Source: Cristatella mucedo (lineage: Eukaryota > Bryozoa > Phylactolaemata > Cristatellidae). Taken from it: 64,000 nt of DNA. Under the pieces are notes generated by a model, which worked only from the letters and a program-made list of their open reading frames with translations, searched no databases and was not told where the DNA came from. The DNA lies in assembly GCA_009760855.2 (NCBI GenBank), contig WPIO01000006.1, positions 4,952,501-5,016,500 of the forward strand, in the 5' to 3' direction. Positions 20,984-34,345 of this stretch are shown here, in pieces. The number at the start of each line of letters is the position of its first letter. The first letter of the stretch is position 1. A program made the translations under genes and the position numbers.

Positions 20984-20989
20984 AATAAA
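20984..20989 (+). promoter_or_regulatory. Candidate CDT1 polyadenylation signal
   Basis: The first AATAAA after the CDT1 stop, about 375 bases downstream. It is a match by motif only. Confidence 0.35.
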
Positions 20990-23900
20990 GGTGCGTGACG
21001 TTTCATGACGAAACAGAGTAGAGTACATCTTATTTGACCGCAATCATGTGTCATAAAATCAGAGCAGAACTTGCATTTAAAATTTCACTCTGATATTTAA
21101 ATGCTGCCCGAGTGTATAAAACCCATGAGCATGCACAACTCAACAAGCTTTGCTTATGGACCTCGATCTTGCAATCTTCAGCAAGTAAGTATCTAAGTCG
21201 CATGATGCATAGTTCGGTAAAACTTGTATTTATAGATATGCTGCTTCCGGTTTACATCGGATTACAAATTGTTTACACAATTCGTTTTTCTTTTGATGTA
21301 TAAGTCGTCAGACCTTCTGATCTCATTTCTAGCGTTGCTGTATTTTGAAAAGTAAAACAATTAAAAGTTATGCAATTTTTGATTGCCAGATTGTTTTTGT
21401 AAGTATTTTCTTGACATTCATCTGTAAGCCCTATGACGTTGAAGCCTTACTGTGGATAATTGGGTAACTAAGTATATATGAATGACAAATTTTTTTAAAG
21501 TGGCTGGATGATTTCGATGGGAGGAAACAACTAAAAAACGTTCATGGATAGCAGTACGTCTCCTAATAACAATTTCGTTCACATTAGTGTTATGTTGTAT
21601 CGTTTTTTAGTCAGCATGACATCCGAACAATAATCTATAGATCAAGTAGTCATCTGGAACATGAATGCGTACTATAGAAAATGTATTCTCGAACACGGTA
21701 TGGCTACGATTAATGATGATCGTGTCTTTCTCAGGCGTCAAGTCACTGTGCTACTGCCTGCGTACTGCCAGCTCCATGAGAGCAATCCCCCATCTCCCAC
21801 TGCTGCCAATCAATTTCCTCAGGGCGGTTGGTCAACCTCTTGCTGCTATCACATTTTCTGAAGCGCCAACATGCAGTGCTGACTACGTCTTCTAATGAGA
21901 CTTTATACTAGGTAATCCCATCAACTCCAAAGTGAAGTCTGGCTACTTCGGCTACGAAGCAGGGCAAACAATCACGCATCCTTCAAAAAGCTTACCGTAG
22001 CATAGCTGGTCAATCCATTTGTGAAATCACGGATAAACTTATGTTGCTCATTTAGCGCAGGTCTTGATAACTCCGCAGAAAGACTCTTGCAGTACTGCGT
22101 GAGATTTCAATTTTTTCTGCCTGCAGTGTTAATTTCCCAATCCCTTGTACGTGCAATTAATAGGCAGTAGCTATTGCTCTAGAACAATCTTTCTTCTGTG
22201 TAAGGGTAGAAGTATTTTGAATATCGCAGGCTTGTGATTTACTCCCTGTGCTGGCTTTCTGCATGTAGCACAATGTGTGAGCCAACCTGAATTAGATCAG
22301 ATTCGGCAGACCTAACACTATTGAATAATATCCATGAAAGCGTAGCAGTAGTGCCCTAATCGAACATTCTACGTTATTTTATTGCAGAGTGTGAGACTAC
22401 TAAAAGACCGCATTTCGTCGGCAAGGCACTGAGAATTTGGTTAAACCCAGGAGATACATTTTGCTAGGTGTACGTACAATGCATTCAGGAAAAAGCAAAA
22501 CAGTAACCCGTGAAACGTCTGCTAAGATGATCATAGCCTAAAATGGAGCTTTGGTATGTTTGTTGGGAACATAATCCATTTGCACCTAATCTAAAATGCA
22601 AACACTGCAAGAGAACTCTAAAAGTCAAGGTAAATGATTGTAGCTCATATAATGCATGCATTTTCTCAGGAAACAACAGACCACTTAAGCAGCTGCTACT
22701 TTGCATGGCTGCTCTTTACAAATTTCAAACTTGCAAGAGCATGCCTGCCATAACGTAGCCACACTTTACTTCATCCAACGCCCCAGTATCACACTTCTGC
22801 TGAAACCCAGTCCCCACCCCGATTCAAAGGCATTAGCCATCTCCGGGAAAGAGCAGCAAGTCAGACAGTGATCAAAATATAGAAAATAGACTTTCCAATT
22901 TCTCAGACGTTTCTCGGGTGAAAAATTCATACTTTAAAAACCTGTAAGATCTCTATTACCTGAAAAAGATATTGGTCCCAACAAGTTCCTGTTGATTTTG
23001 ACACGAAAACGAGTTTAACTTGTTAGATGAAATTGTGAAATTAGCGTAAGAGAAAGCTTCACCAACTTTTTCCTGGTTTCTCCATCCAAGATTAAGCATG
23101 AAAAGTGTGTAGAAAGTTTGTGCCCACAAATTAAACGTTATGTGGCATGATAATTACAGCTTCGGAAAAGCCGACTTCCACTAAATATGAAATAGATTGA
23201 GGTAGAAGACGGGCCATTGCCTTCAATTACGTGCATTGCCCTCCAATGCGCGTTTGTTGTTGGTTGAAATGATGTGGTTGCACATTTAATACTGTAATGT
23301 GCAAGAAAAATGTGATCTCCAACCAGTATCGAGTGTAAATGTAACAGACCGTCACAGGTTGCGGCATTGCATCGGGCCATTTTCTTCAATTGATACGCAG
23401 TGTCAATGATAAAAAAGATTAAAAGATTAGAAAAGCTCTCTTTGGGAATGCATATCACAGCAAACTATGAAATAATTGCACTTAAAAGATCTCACTTGCA
23501 TTGGCATGGCCGTCAGATTGTGCAAGTGTTCCCTCGTGCTTACATTGTGCGATTTGCGAAGCTTAATGCAATATACGGTCAAAATTCCAGTGACAGAACG
23601 ATCGAGCCTAACTTGGATGCTGCCTCTGGCTGAAACGCAGCTACTAGTTCTTCTAGAGCTTCAGAGGTCGGACGATCTCGACTTCGAAAGCAATTGATCA
23701 GGTTGATGGCGCATCGGTGGCAGCAATTTTCAGCCAAACTAATTTTTAACGTGATAAAGCACAGCGAGGTGGCCTGAACAGATTTTTATTTTCCAACTGT
23801 ATGCCATGCTACTAGAGAGATACTTCGCCCGTGCGTGGTGTATTAAAGACTTTGTACGTGCCCAGTCGTAAAAAGTAAAGTTTTCTTTAACGACATCCTC

Positions 23901-24319
23901 ATTCTGGCCGGATTTCATGTTCGTAAGCTGGAATTAAGTCGCCTTCTCTTGCATGTTTATTATGCATCTAGGTAATTCGCGGTATACGCCATGCTCTGTG
24001 CCAAAAATGTATGTCAAGCTATGCTAACTAGTACGAAGGTGGAACCTAACCGCTAAGTTCTACTTCGAGTGGGCACCTGCGGCTAATGAACTGCACTCGC
24101 TGAGAGCTACCACGTTTGGCATGCTCCTATCTCCAGTTCGTGCATCAAGTAGGGCGACAACTGCGTGCACTTTGGTCTACACAGGCAGTAATAAAGTTCA
24201 CATTTGATGCCTGGAAACTTTTTCAGCCGCTTTAAAGGCTGATAGCGAGATTTCCACGCACAAGAAGGCACGCCCATTGCATGCGTATCAAATGGTGATT
24301 GGCCGCTCAGAAGCGGGAA
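20990..24319. other. Long stretch without a recognised gene
   Basis: AT-rich with only short open frames. The repeat paired with 12290-12500 sits at 21195-21400. A short frame at 22543-22630 contains KCKHCKRTLKVKV before a GTAAAT, but nothing supports it as an exon. Confidence 0.45.
21195..21400 (+). repeat. Dispersed repeat, copy 2 of 2
   Basis: Weak match to 12290-12500 around GGTAAAACTTG, GATATGCTGCTTCCGGTTTAC and the following T-rich part. Confidence 0.35.
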
Positions 24320-25260
24320 AACAATCGAGTCGGCGAGACGCAGTGTGCCGAATGCTTCGGCTTTAGACCCGTGCCCAGGAGCGAGCGGTGGTCAGTAGCA
24401 GTGGTTCGGAGATGAAATGCGTGCGACGGAACTGCTGATTGGCGGCAAGCACTCGAAGCAGCAGCAGCGGGCAGGCCTAGCCTCGGCAAGGAATCATTCC
24501 TCATACCGCGGGCAGCCAAACGTAAAAGAAGCCCAGCATTACAGTTCGCTTCTCGTAATGCCGGAAGCCATTGCTTTTGTCGAATACTAGTGGCAGTGGT
24601 AGTGACTGTTCGAGCGAAGCACGAAACAGGATGCAAAGCGACGGTTGACCACCCAAAGATTAAATGCTGCCAGCTGTGGTGAAAGCTCTGAAAGAGCATT
24701 AGGCAAAACTTGATTTGAATGCTAAAGAGGTGAGTTTCGGTGGCGGTTTTATGTGTGCCTGGGTGACGTATCAAGGCCAGGGGGCAATCGCAATTTAGGC
24801 AATTCCCGGGCGATAGCTCGGTTAAGCGCTCAATGCCTCCGAATAGACAGTACAGCCACGCCTCGACCACCGTTGGCTGGAAGGGTTGTTAAGACGCATC
24901 CGTTACCAAGTAGAACGGCGGCGGCCTCGACGCTACGGCAGGGCAGAGGCATGCTACGGTCGATTCCAGCGAGGGATACACCAGAGGCTGCATGACCGCG
25001 GCAGTTGCAGCTACAGGGGCTAAGCTGAGGGCCGCCGACGTCGCCGATATTGGCACACTCTCGAACGGTGAAAGCGCAGACAGGGTTTATGGCCGTGCGG
25101 TGGCCGCACCGACCGCAAAGCAAGTCCGACGAAAGACCCCATCGGCCTCGTTAACTGATGACGGCTGGAGAGCTGTTGGCCGGAGTGAGCCACTGCGACA
25201 CAGCCATCGCCCTGCCACCCGAAAGACACTCGGCATCGCAAACACTGCCGTATGACCTTC
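24320..25260 (-). mobile_element. GC-rich dispersed repeat, copy 2
   Basis: The reverse complement matches copy 1 over most of its length, with a deletion corresponding to about 5775-6150 of copy 1. Shared blocks include AGCGCTTAACCGAGCTATCG and TGGCTTCCGGCATTACGAG (copy 1 GGCTTCCGGCGCAACGAG). On the plus strand 24992-25255 keeps the same open frame as copy 1 (minus strand), with VYGRAVAAPTAKQVRRKTP. It forms the outer end of the left inverted-repeat arm. Confidence 0.6.
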
Positions 25261-28200
25261 ATCGCTGAGGTTACCGTGAAGCCATTCACCAGTCAATGGT
25301 CGAGAAAATTACGGTAGTTTATTACCGAAGCCGACAAACTTAACGTGGACCATATCCAAATAGGAAACACGAACTAAGAACAAGAAACAAACGGGTCCAA
25401 TATAGAGTAGTCCTGAATGAATACTGTTGGCTAAGGTACAGCCAATCAGATGGAGTCTGCAGCTCCAAGAACAGCCGTTCTCCTGAATCAGTCAGTGATG
25501 CACTGAAGGTCAAGGTGAAATCATCCGGCGCGATGGCTATGAAGCGGATTCATCCAACAACAAATGCGGGCCGAAACTGCCTCAGCAAATGAGGAGACGA
25601 CGGAGAGAGAAATGACACCGCCATTCATGTCAAAAAGCCCATTACAAGAAAGCGACCATTCATCGTGTTCGCCTTGGCGTCGTTACAATGGCTGCTGTGC
25701 TCGAACAATTTTGTCACTGAAATCAACAATGGTGAACAGCGTGCTAAAGCCGATATTGAATGCCAGCACCGTTTTCGTCTAGGATCTTTAGGCATTTGTT
25801 TTAATTAAACTTTTGAATGAAATATTTCTCGAAACAAGTCAGGCGTTATTTAAAAATATTCCTTACAGCAACCAACCATGTTCACGGTTCCAAGCGCGAA
25901 CGACAGTGAAAGCTTAAGCTCCACATCGTTAGGACTGCGTGCTCAGCTGCATCTGAACTGCAGGGATTTTGAAGGAGAAGAGCTCCGTTAAATGTGCTAG
26001 TCCATGCTATTGCTGACAAGTAATGTTGTAAGCTAGTCTCTAGAAGCACAGTTAAGAAGTCAGACTTTAACGTTGCACGGCCAAAGAGAGGCTTCATACG
26101 TATGTAACAACCAATGAAGTTCAACTGACCGACCATCAATGGCCTTGTTTGAGGTTCAACCATTGAATACTACGAACGCAGTTACTAATGATTGTAGCTT
26201 GCAAAATACTAATATTGTTGGCATATTCGTGAACAACCTAATGTACCTCGTCAAATTTGTAACCTGACGGGAACCGAGAAATAATCACGCATGACACGAT
26301 AAAAAATACTCATGCCATTCCGGGTCTCACAAAAACGGATGTCACCGGCACTTTGCGAGGTTGATGGTGAATAAATTAATTCACTCAGTAAATGCCTGAT
26401 GTCAGATACATCTAAATTGAGCAGGTGGTGGCACGATGCCTCAGTTCTCCGTGGATTTTTTCTGATAACTAATATTAACAATAATAGTAATAATAGTAGG
26501 TTGATAAAGCACCCTTAGAGATTTAATCGCTTCCTCGGCGCTTTACATCGGCTGGATAATATAGATCTCTCAATGTAGTATCTCAATCTTTAAGTCGACA
26601 AGCTGATTTATGAATACCCAGCGCACTTTGGTGAGGACTTGCTGTATTGGGTCATCTGAGACGCTTACGACAGATAGACCTAGCAGCAGAGTTTAACACC
26701 AACTTCAGCACATTGTAGCACACGCCTGTTGACATGCAACCAGCGAGTTACGGATTCAACACGGAGTGTCCCAACTGTATGGACTAACTATAATGTATTA
26801 TCTACATCTAAGCAGAGAAATTTTTTACATGGCCTTGCGGTATAAAGTTGGCAGTCGTGAAAGTGGAGCACAAATGGTCCTTTGTCAGAGTCTTTGATCA
26901 GTCTTGGACGGCGTACAGTGTTGACGTGCTAGGTTCCAAAGGTGCAAGCTAGACTGCAGGACTGATCTTGTAAACGCGGCTTAATTAAACTAAGTTCGTG
27001 GTGGTTTAGTGTTCATGGAAACCGAGACAATTTATAGGAGTAACTAAACGTACGCCAAAACTACCAAAATGTGTCGCTAGACAATTGCCACTAGCTCCAG
27101 TATTCCCCGGTCAGCTATTTTTGCCTAATCTGCTAGTTAAAATGTATCGTGTTGCACGTTCTCGGTATGACGCATTCGTGCTCCAGAATGCGAAATAGGT
27201 GGGCGTGGTAGCACTCGGTCACCACTGTTACTAAGGACAAATCATTAAGTCATGGTCCTTGTACCAACAATGCAGCCACTTGCTTTATGAATTTAGATGA
27301 TTATATGCTGTGGGATTTTCGACTTCTCCAGAACCAGCACAAGTATTAAAATAAATAAAATGCTTTTGAGGCTGCCTGGAGTTTGACCTCAGTCCTTCAC
27401 TCCAAGTAGCTGTGGGTAATCGGCCACGATTGACCATAATCTGACACGAGATGGTTGGTTATCCTCTGACCAACAAGATACTTTTGAGTTAAATTGGGTG
27501 TGGCGGTATAAAATTTTTGATTTAGCATGACATCGGATCACGTGGCGACTGTAGCATCTTGCTGGCTTTTACACAGTTACCTGGTTTCTACATAAGTCAA
27601 TATGCCTCGAGTCTGCGGTACATTCGACTGGCAGAAGATGTGAAAGTAGACGACTGTGGTGGTGAGGATTAAATAAGGTCGATTTGCTTAATTCTGTTTG
27701 GGAGCATTGTTATAATATTTAAACTCCTTTATTTTGTCGAACTATGTGGCAGAACGATTAGAGATGCGGTTTTGATAAAAGACATGAGCTTTGTTCTAAT
27801 ACCGAAGCAAATTAGATCTTAGCCTCACAATGTAACGTTGTTTCGATTTGCAAAATCTGTTAACTCTTGCCGATTCGAAGGCACTTGATCGTTCAGGCGA
27901 GTTATGGGGTCGCACCATACGTTCAAGCAGACTTTTCTTGACCGCTCGTTGAAGTTCGTTACTTGTTGGTGCAGAGGCCTGCTCAGAAGAGCTGCGGTAG
28001 CGGCAGATGTGAGAGCTCAGTCAGCCTCTCTGTGCCCGAGCTAGCTTGGCAGACAGCTATCACGATATGCCCAGTAAATACCGGGTCCTTGAGAGGATTT
28101 TCTTCTACAGCAAATTGCTAATAGCTCGGATGCTCAAACGTTAAGAGCTGTGCACCTTTCGACGGTTAAAGAAAAGCGTGGAGCAAACGGCGTCTAGGTT

Positions 28201-28690
28201 AGCATTTGCTAACACTTTCTACAGCCATGCTTGCTTCAGCCGTGCGAATCCGGATGACAATTACTAGCATAAAAAGAAGCGAACCAAAAGGAACAGGTTG
28301 AATTTCAGTAAAGCGTGCATGATCCTGTCACCAACATTAGCAGTCTAGTCAGTTGTTTGTCATCTGCCTAAGTGGAGTGCGTCGATTGCAGGTACTAACG
28401 ACGAGCAACAGCTTACAGTGCTGCCTTAGGGTAAGTGTTAAACGTTGCAGGGTCGTGTAGGCAAATTCAAATAGAAGTCATAGTAATAAGGGTTACTTTT
28501 TATTCTAGATATTAACCAGTTACAATTAGTCTTAATGCATTTATTGCTGTTGTGGCTAGCACACCGTTTGATATTTTGCACAGCTGCTGAAAATGCGAGT
28601 GCAGGACAAATTAAGCTGGCAGTGAAACGGCTGCAGGGGGAATGAGTCATTTAGGAATAAGTGGCTGTTGGTTTGACTTTCAAATAAAAT
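24930..28690. repeat. Large inverted repeat, left arm
   Basis: The reverse complement of this arm matches 29990-34200 in the same order along its length. Pairs include the GC-rich repeat (25260 with 33785), GTTGATTTCAGTGACAAAATTG (25700s with 33590s), and GAACCTCAAAC-AGGCCATTG (26130s with 33070s). Further pairs are the LINE-type tail (26510 with 32640), the TTTTGAGGCTGCCTGG block (27366 with 31540), AGACTTTTCTTGACCGCTCG (27940 with 30775), and AACGTTGCAGGG (28441 with 30260). Identity by eye is roughly three quarters. Confidence 0.8.
26500..26560 (-). mobile_element. LINE-B/SINE2-type 3' tail in the left arm
   Basis: AAGCACCCTTAGAGATTTAATCG...GGCGCTTTACAT is a complement of the shared tail. 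The mirrored copy at 32600-32660 shows it predates or is part of the duplicated segment. Confidence 0.6.
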
Positions 28691-28899
28691 GTGCACCTAT
28701 ATGACCCAGCATTTTTATCTTAAGAGCTAACGATTTTGTTATTTTTATAAGGCATTTCGGCCACAACCAAAGAACTAGTTGGTATACTAGATGCAAACTG
28801 CGTTGGATGCACATTTTACTAAGCCATCGAATGCCATGCTTGCCATCGAAAGTTAATTTCTAACTACCTGCAGTCCTACTAGTTATTTTTATTACTAAT

Positions 28900-29690
28900 T
28901 TTATTTATGCTACTTAGCCCTTTCTCTGCCAGGCACTTTTACGCAGTTGTATTCTAGTCCAGACGAGCTACTTTAATTAACACCGCAAAGGACTTCCCCC
29001 TACCAGTAGCTAATAAGTTCAATATGCATAAAATACTAGTAAGAAGTTTGCATGTGCCGCTAACTACAAATTTCTCCATCAATAATAAAGGGCCAAATGT
29101 TTTTATACGCACTTTACATTAGATGCAAATGAAGCATGGGGAAAGTGGCAGCACGAATAAACGGATAAAAGACAACTGACGCAGCCGGACTGGAATCTGT
29201 CCGGCATTGGGTGCTAGTCCTTTTAAATGTCGGAATTCGAGGAATACCATGACGTAAGTAGGATTGTTGTTCACGCCTTGGGAGCACAGACACTGTAGGT
29301 ACGGTCCATAAAGGACTTGACGTTATTTATAGGTAGAGGTAAATGGCTGGAATTCAAGCACTAGATTCGATGATGACGAGCCTGATTCGGAAAACGTCCA
29401 TTAAGTAAGGTAGAGATATTATTATAGAGATAAAGAAAATTCGCGCTTTTAGCTGGTGCTTAAAGGATGCAAGGTCATCGCAGGAGTTGACCTGAGCCGG
29501 AAGCAAGAACCGTACTTTGCACAGAGAAACTGGAATTTTCGGAAACCCCATCAGAGCCAAGTCCTGGCAAACCGTCAGGATAAAGTACCGAGTGCATAAA
29601 TAAAATGGGTCTAGACCAATCAATATCCATGTCATGCTAACCACGTGGGCTTACAGCAATGCGTTTCGTTTGAAGAACCTAAGGGCGATG
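28900..29690 (+). repeat. AT-rich dispersed repeat, copy 2, in the spacer of the inverted repeat
   Basis: This matches 6690-7107 from TTAGCCCTTTCTCTGCCAGGC to CGTTTCGTTTGAAGAACCT. A LINE piece of about 430 bp interrupts it at 29170-29600. Confidence 0.65.
29170..29600 (-). mobile_element. LINE 3' fragments inserted in the AT-rich repeat
   Basis: The minus strand contains DDLASFKHQLKARIFF and, beyond it, a block like SFMDRTYSVCAPKA. Both are typical LINE C-terminal sequences related to LINE-B. The piece is absent from the matching repeat at 6690-7107. Confidence 0.55.
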
Positions 29691-31029
29691 TATCAGTCTT
29701 AAAGTATGATAGCATAACAATCTGGGTTTTATTTAGACTCCACTGAACTTTATTTCAACGAGTAATGGGCATGTGGCAGCAAGTCACAAAGCAGTATTTC
29801 CACTGCGTAAAGGAAAAGAGTGAATTGAAACTCAGTCAGTCCAGAATCAAGAGCGACAGACAGCTAAAATCGCTATATGTACCACTTACACTAGTGCAGG
29901 AATCAAATAGCCGAAGCTACTGACGAAGTTGAACTATTAGCACATTTAGTTCAAACTATATACATTTGCATAAACTATTTTCATGTAGGTTCCTTATTTT
30001 CTTTGTAAGTCAACCAACAAATACTCAGTCCCAAATTACTTCTTTTCCCCTGCAGCCACCCCACTGCCAGCTTTATTTGCTCTGCAGTCGCATTTCTTGC
30101 AGCAGTGCAAAATATCAAACGTGTGCTAGCCACAATGGCAATACACGCATTAGGACCGATTACAACTAAATAATATCCGGAACAACAAGTAACCCATGTT
30201 TACTATGCTTCCTATTTAAATTTACCCAAGTATATATGCATAGTGCCCTGCAACGTTTAAAACTTGCATAAGCTAGCAGTGTGAGCTTTCGCTCGACTTA
30301 AGTCACTGCAATCAACTCGCGTCTTTTAGGCTGATACCAAAAAATTGACTAGACTCCCAATGCTGGTGACCGGATGACACACACTTTACTTAAATTCAAC
30401 CTGTTACTTGTGGCTCGCTTCGCTTTTATACTTGTAAGCTATACCCGGATTCGCACGGCTGAAGCAAGCAAGCATGGCTGCGAGAAGCGTAAGCAATGCT
30501 TACCTATACACGCTGTTTGCTACACCCCTTCTCCTTCTTTAATTGTTCAAGGTTCACCGTTCCTTACGGTTGTGCATCTGAGGGACTTGCAATTGAGGTA
30601 TCCGAAAATCTTGTAGAGGTGACGGTATTTGTTGGGAATTTTGATATAGCTGTCTGCCGAGCTGGCGATGGCACAGACCGGCTGACTGAACTCTCCCTGC
30701 TGCCGCTGCCCAAGCTCTTTTGAGCAGGCCTCTGCATCGACGAGCAACGAGCTTAAAGGAGCGGTCGAGAAAAGTCTGCTTGAATGTATGGTGCGCCCCC
30801 ATTAGCCGTATAAACAATCAAGTGCCTTCGAATCGGTGAGGGTTAGCAGACTCTGCATATCGAAACAAAGTCATGTCGTCAGGCTAAGACCGAGCTTGCT
30901 TCGGTACTAGTGCGAAGCTCAAATCAATTATAGCGATCGCATCTCTGATCGTGCTGCCGTACAGTTCGATAAAATAAGCGAGCTTAAATATTACAGCAAT
31001 GCTTCCCCACCACATTAAAAAAATCCCAG

Positions 31030-31195
31030 CTGATTAAACAGCCTCTTTTTTTTGGATAGCGACAGAAGAGCCTTTACGGCTATCACCACCGCTTGCAGTG
31101 GCGATAAAGAATCGCCCACCGCAGGGATCGAACCCACGACCTCGGGACCGAGGTCGTGAAAGCAACCGCCTTACCTAGTGTGCCATCACGGCTCA
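31030..31195 (-). mobile_element. SINE1 copy (best preserved)
   Basis: A full-length-looking SINE1 in reverse orientation: the 3' end AGCTGATTAAACAGCC, the B box CAGGGATCGAACCCACGAC, and the A box ACCGCCTTACCTAGTGTGCC. The left arm has an empty site at the mirrored position (about 27680), and CACATT flanks the insertion on both sides as the target duplication. Confidence 0.88.
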
Positions 31196-32599
31196 CATTG
31201 AGCAAATTGATCGTGCTTGACCCCCACCACTAGTTTTGTCTACTTTCGCATCTTAACTTCTGCAAAGATCACCGATAATGTGCACTCAAGACCAGCGACT
31301 TATGCAGCCACCGGGTAACTTCGTGAAAGGCTGCACCACGATACATTCATCTTGTGATCCGACGCCACGCGAAATCAGGTTTATATAGCCACGCCCAGTT
31401 TAACCCGAAAGCATCCGGTTGGTCAGACAATAACCAACCATCTCATGTCAGATAACGGCCAATCGTGTAAAATTATAGAAAGCTGCTTTGAGTGAATGAC
31501 TGAGGCCAAACTCTATGCAGCCTAAAAGGCAGTTTTACAATTAATTTTTAAAACTATGCTGATTTTACCGGAGTCTACAAGCCCATAGGATATAACCACC
31601 TAAATTAATAAATATATGGCCGCATTGTTGATACAAGGATCGTGACTCGGTGATGCCTAACTAGTTAGAGTGGTTACCTAGTACTGCCACGCCCACATGT
31701 TATTTCATTCTGGAGCATGAATGCAAGCAGTACCGAAATACAATACCGAGAACGCGCAAGCAACAAGATACATTTTATCTCGCAGATTAATAGCAAAATA
31801 GCTGACCTGAAAATATAGGAGCTAGCGGCAATCGTCTAGCGACAAACATTCTAGGTCCGGCGTACGTTCCGTTACTCCTGTGGATATTCTTGGTTTCCAT
31901 GACCACATAAACATCACGAACTTAGTACGGTAAAGGCACGTTTGCAAGATCAGTCCTGCTTTCTTCATGCAGTTATCTAGCTTTAACCTTCAGAATCTAG
32001 CTAACATTGGGGGCTGCCCAAGATTGATCAAAGACTCAGAAGCTCAGCTGGGCACTGTTCGGCTTCTTCCGTAAGACTGGGGCAGGCAGGAATGAACAAA
32101 TGACCAATCACAGGCATTGTAACGAGCATGCCTTTTTTATTGCTTCACCTTGGCAGCCGGCTTGACCGAAGAAATCGTGGAAGCGTGGCACGAGCGTCCC
32201 TGCTTGTGGAACACTACGGGCTCTTGACGTTGGAATAAGACCATGAAGCAGCGGGCGATAAAATTAATCGCCGAAAGATCATTTATGCTCCACTGTCAAG
32301 TTTGCCTACTTTGGACCATAGGGCAATGCAAAAATAGGGGTCTGCTTAGACATGGATAATACATTAAAGTTAGTCCACGCAGTTGTGCCACCTGTCTTGA
32401 ATACATACCTCACTTCTTGCATGTGTACCGGCCTAACCTAACAGGCGCTTACAGTTGGTTTATAACTCTGCTGCAAGGCCTGTTTGTCGTAAGCGTCTCA
32501 ACTGACCTACTACATCGACTTCTCGAGCAAGTGTATTGGGTCTTAATAAAGCAGCTTGTCGACTTAGAGATTGTGACACTCACATCGAGGCCTCTCTAT

Positions 32600-32660
32600 T
32601 CTTCGGCTCCATCCAATGTGAAGCACCGAGAAAGCGATTGCGTTCTCTGAGGTCGCTATA
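32600..32660 (+). mobile_element. LINE-B/SINE2-type 3' tail in the right arm
   Basis: GTGAAGCACCGAGAAAGCG...GTTCTCTGAGGTCGCTATATCAA with an ATT-rich end is the mirror of 26500-26560. Confidence 0.6.
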
Positions 32661-33779
32661 TCAATGTATTATTAATTATCAATAATATCATCATTATTAT
32701 TACTCATCAGAACTACTCCAAGGATAGCAGAGGCATCGGGCCACCACCTGTTCAGTTTAGATGTAGCTGGCATAAAGCGTTTACCGAGTGAACTAATTTC
32801 TTTATCTTCAAGCTCACAACGCCCTGACGAGGTCTGTTTTCGTGTGACCCGGAATGGCCTGCGTATTTTGTAACAGGCGATGCGTGATTATTTCTCGGCT
32901 TTCCGTCATTTTACAAATTTAACGTGGTACATCAACCTGTTCATGACTGCAACAAAACTATTTTTAATATTATTATAAACTATTATTATAAGCTATTAAT
33001 ATTATTATTTAAGTATTTCATGAGTTACTATTATTAGTATCTGCATTCGTAGTATTCAACGCTTGAACCTCAAACGAGGCCATTGTTGGTCGCTCGGTTG
33101 TACTTTGTCGATTTTTACGTGCATACGCAGCGTATCTTGGACTGTGCAATGCAAATGTGTCTGCGAATACGACGTATCTGGATACATCCATTCATAGGCG
33201 CTCATGGTTTCACCTTTCCTGAGCAAATTGCTTGCATTCTGTGCGGTCTCTATGACTTCTTAACTGTGCTTCCAGAGACCAGCTCACACTACTCCTTGTC
33301 TGCATTTGCACGGACTAGCACATTTAAAACGGAGCTCTTCATCTTCGAAATCACAGCAGTTCAGATGCAGCTGAGCGCGCGTGCCTAAAGACGTAGAGCT
33401 CCAGCTTTCAGTGACGTGCGCGCTTGGAGCCGTGAACGCGGTTGGTTGTCGTTAGAAATATTTTTCAAAAACGCCCGAATTGTTTCGAGGAATATTTGAT
33501 TTAACAGTTTAACTAAACAAGTGCCTACAGGTCCTAGACAAAAAAAGTGCTGGTATTCAATATCAGCTTTGGCACGCCGTTCACCGTTGTTGATTTCAGT
33601 GACAAAATTGTGTGAACGTGTCAAACAGTCCGCGTTGATTTGGGCTTACGTTCGCGTTCTTTCCTCTCATGGAGTAGCAAAAGGAAGCAGACACTGCAGA
33701 TTCCAAGGTGATCGCGATTAACGATCGCTTTCGTGTGCGTATCATTAACGGGTCTTCTTGATGAGAGCGGCGATGACAT

Positions 33780-34345
33780 TTTCCTCTCAGGCATCGCCTC
33801 GTCTGCCGAGGCGGTTGTGATCAGCAGAAGTTACAGTAGCCTCAACGATTAAGCTAACGAGGCAGTGTTTCTGCTGCCGAGTGTCTCGTCGGGTCGCAGT
33901 GCGATGGCTGCGTCGCAGCGGCTCGCTCCGGCCAACAGATCTCAAGCCGTCGCCAGTTAACGAGGCCAACGGGGGTTTTCTGTCGGACTTGCTTTGCGGT
34001 CGGTGCTGTCGCCGCTCGGCCGTAAACTCTGATTACGAATTCAACGTTTCCGAGTGCGCCAATATCGGTGACGTCCGAGGCCCTCAGCTTAGCCGCTGTA
34101 GCTGCGACGGCCACGGTCGTGCAGCCGCTGGTGTGGCTCTCCGGCTGTACCGGGCCCTCACAGGAAGCGACCATACCCTGCCTCCGACCTGCCGCAGCGT
34201 CGTCGCGACTTGATAGCATGTACGACTCGCGGCCTCTGCAAAACCTGCAAAAAACAGAGTGCGGTTTGTCGGGTTCCTCGTCGCCATCAAACGCGCAGAC
34301 GCGTTTTTCGAGCGAGACTCCGACGAGGGCTCGATTCGCCTCGAT
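33780..34345 (+). mobile_element. GC-rich dispersed repeat, copy 3
   Basis: Direct match to 5343-5910 of copy 1, with the shared perfect block GCGATGGCTGCGTCGCAGCG. On the minus strand 33854-34219 is open for 121 codons in the same frame as copies 1 and 2. The match stops near 34345, so this copy is truncated relative to copy 1. Confidence 0.65.

Larger units (their letters stand above)
29990..34200. repeat. Large inverted repeat, right arm
   Basis: This is the partner of 24930-28690 (see there). It is longer because a SINE1 is inserted at 31030-31195 and because of local gaps. No long open frame survives in either arm, so the arms do not look like a gene duplication. The spacer between the arms is about 1.3 kb. 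Confidence 0.8.

Noticed and set aside
22543-22758. Possible zinc-finger exon (KCKHCKRTLKVKV)
   Set aside because: It has one CxxC only, no matching His/Cys pair, and no supported splice acceptor.
24307-24870. 187-codon minus-strand ORF
   Set aside because: It lies inside the GC-rich repeat copy 2 in a frame that is not kept in copy 1. It is most likely chance.
33083-33388. 101-codon ORF in the right inverted-repeat arm
   Set aside because: The mirrored position in the left arm reads differently and is broken, so there is no sign of a conserved protein.
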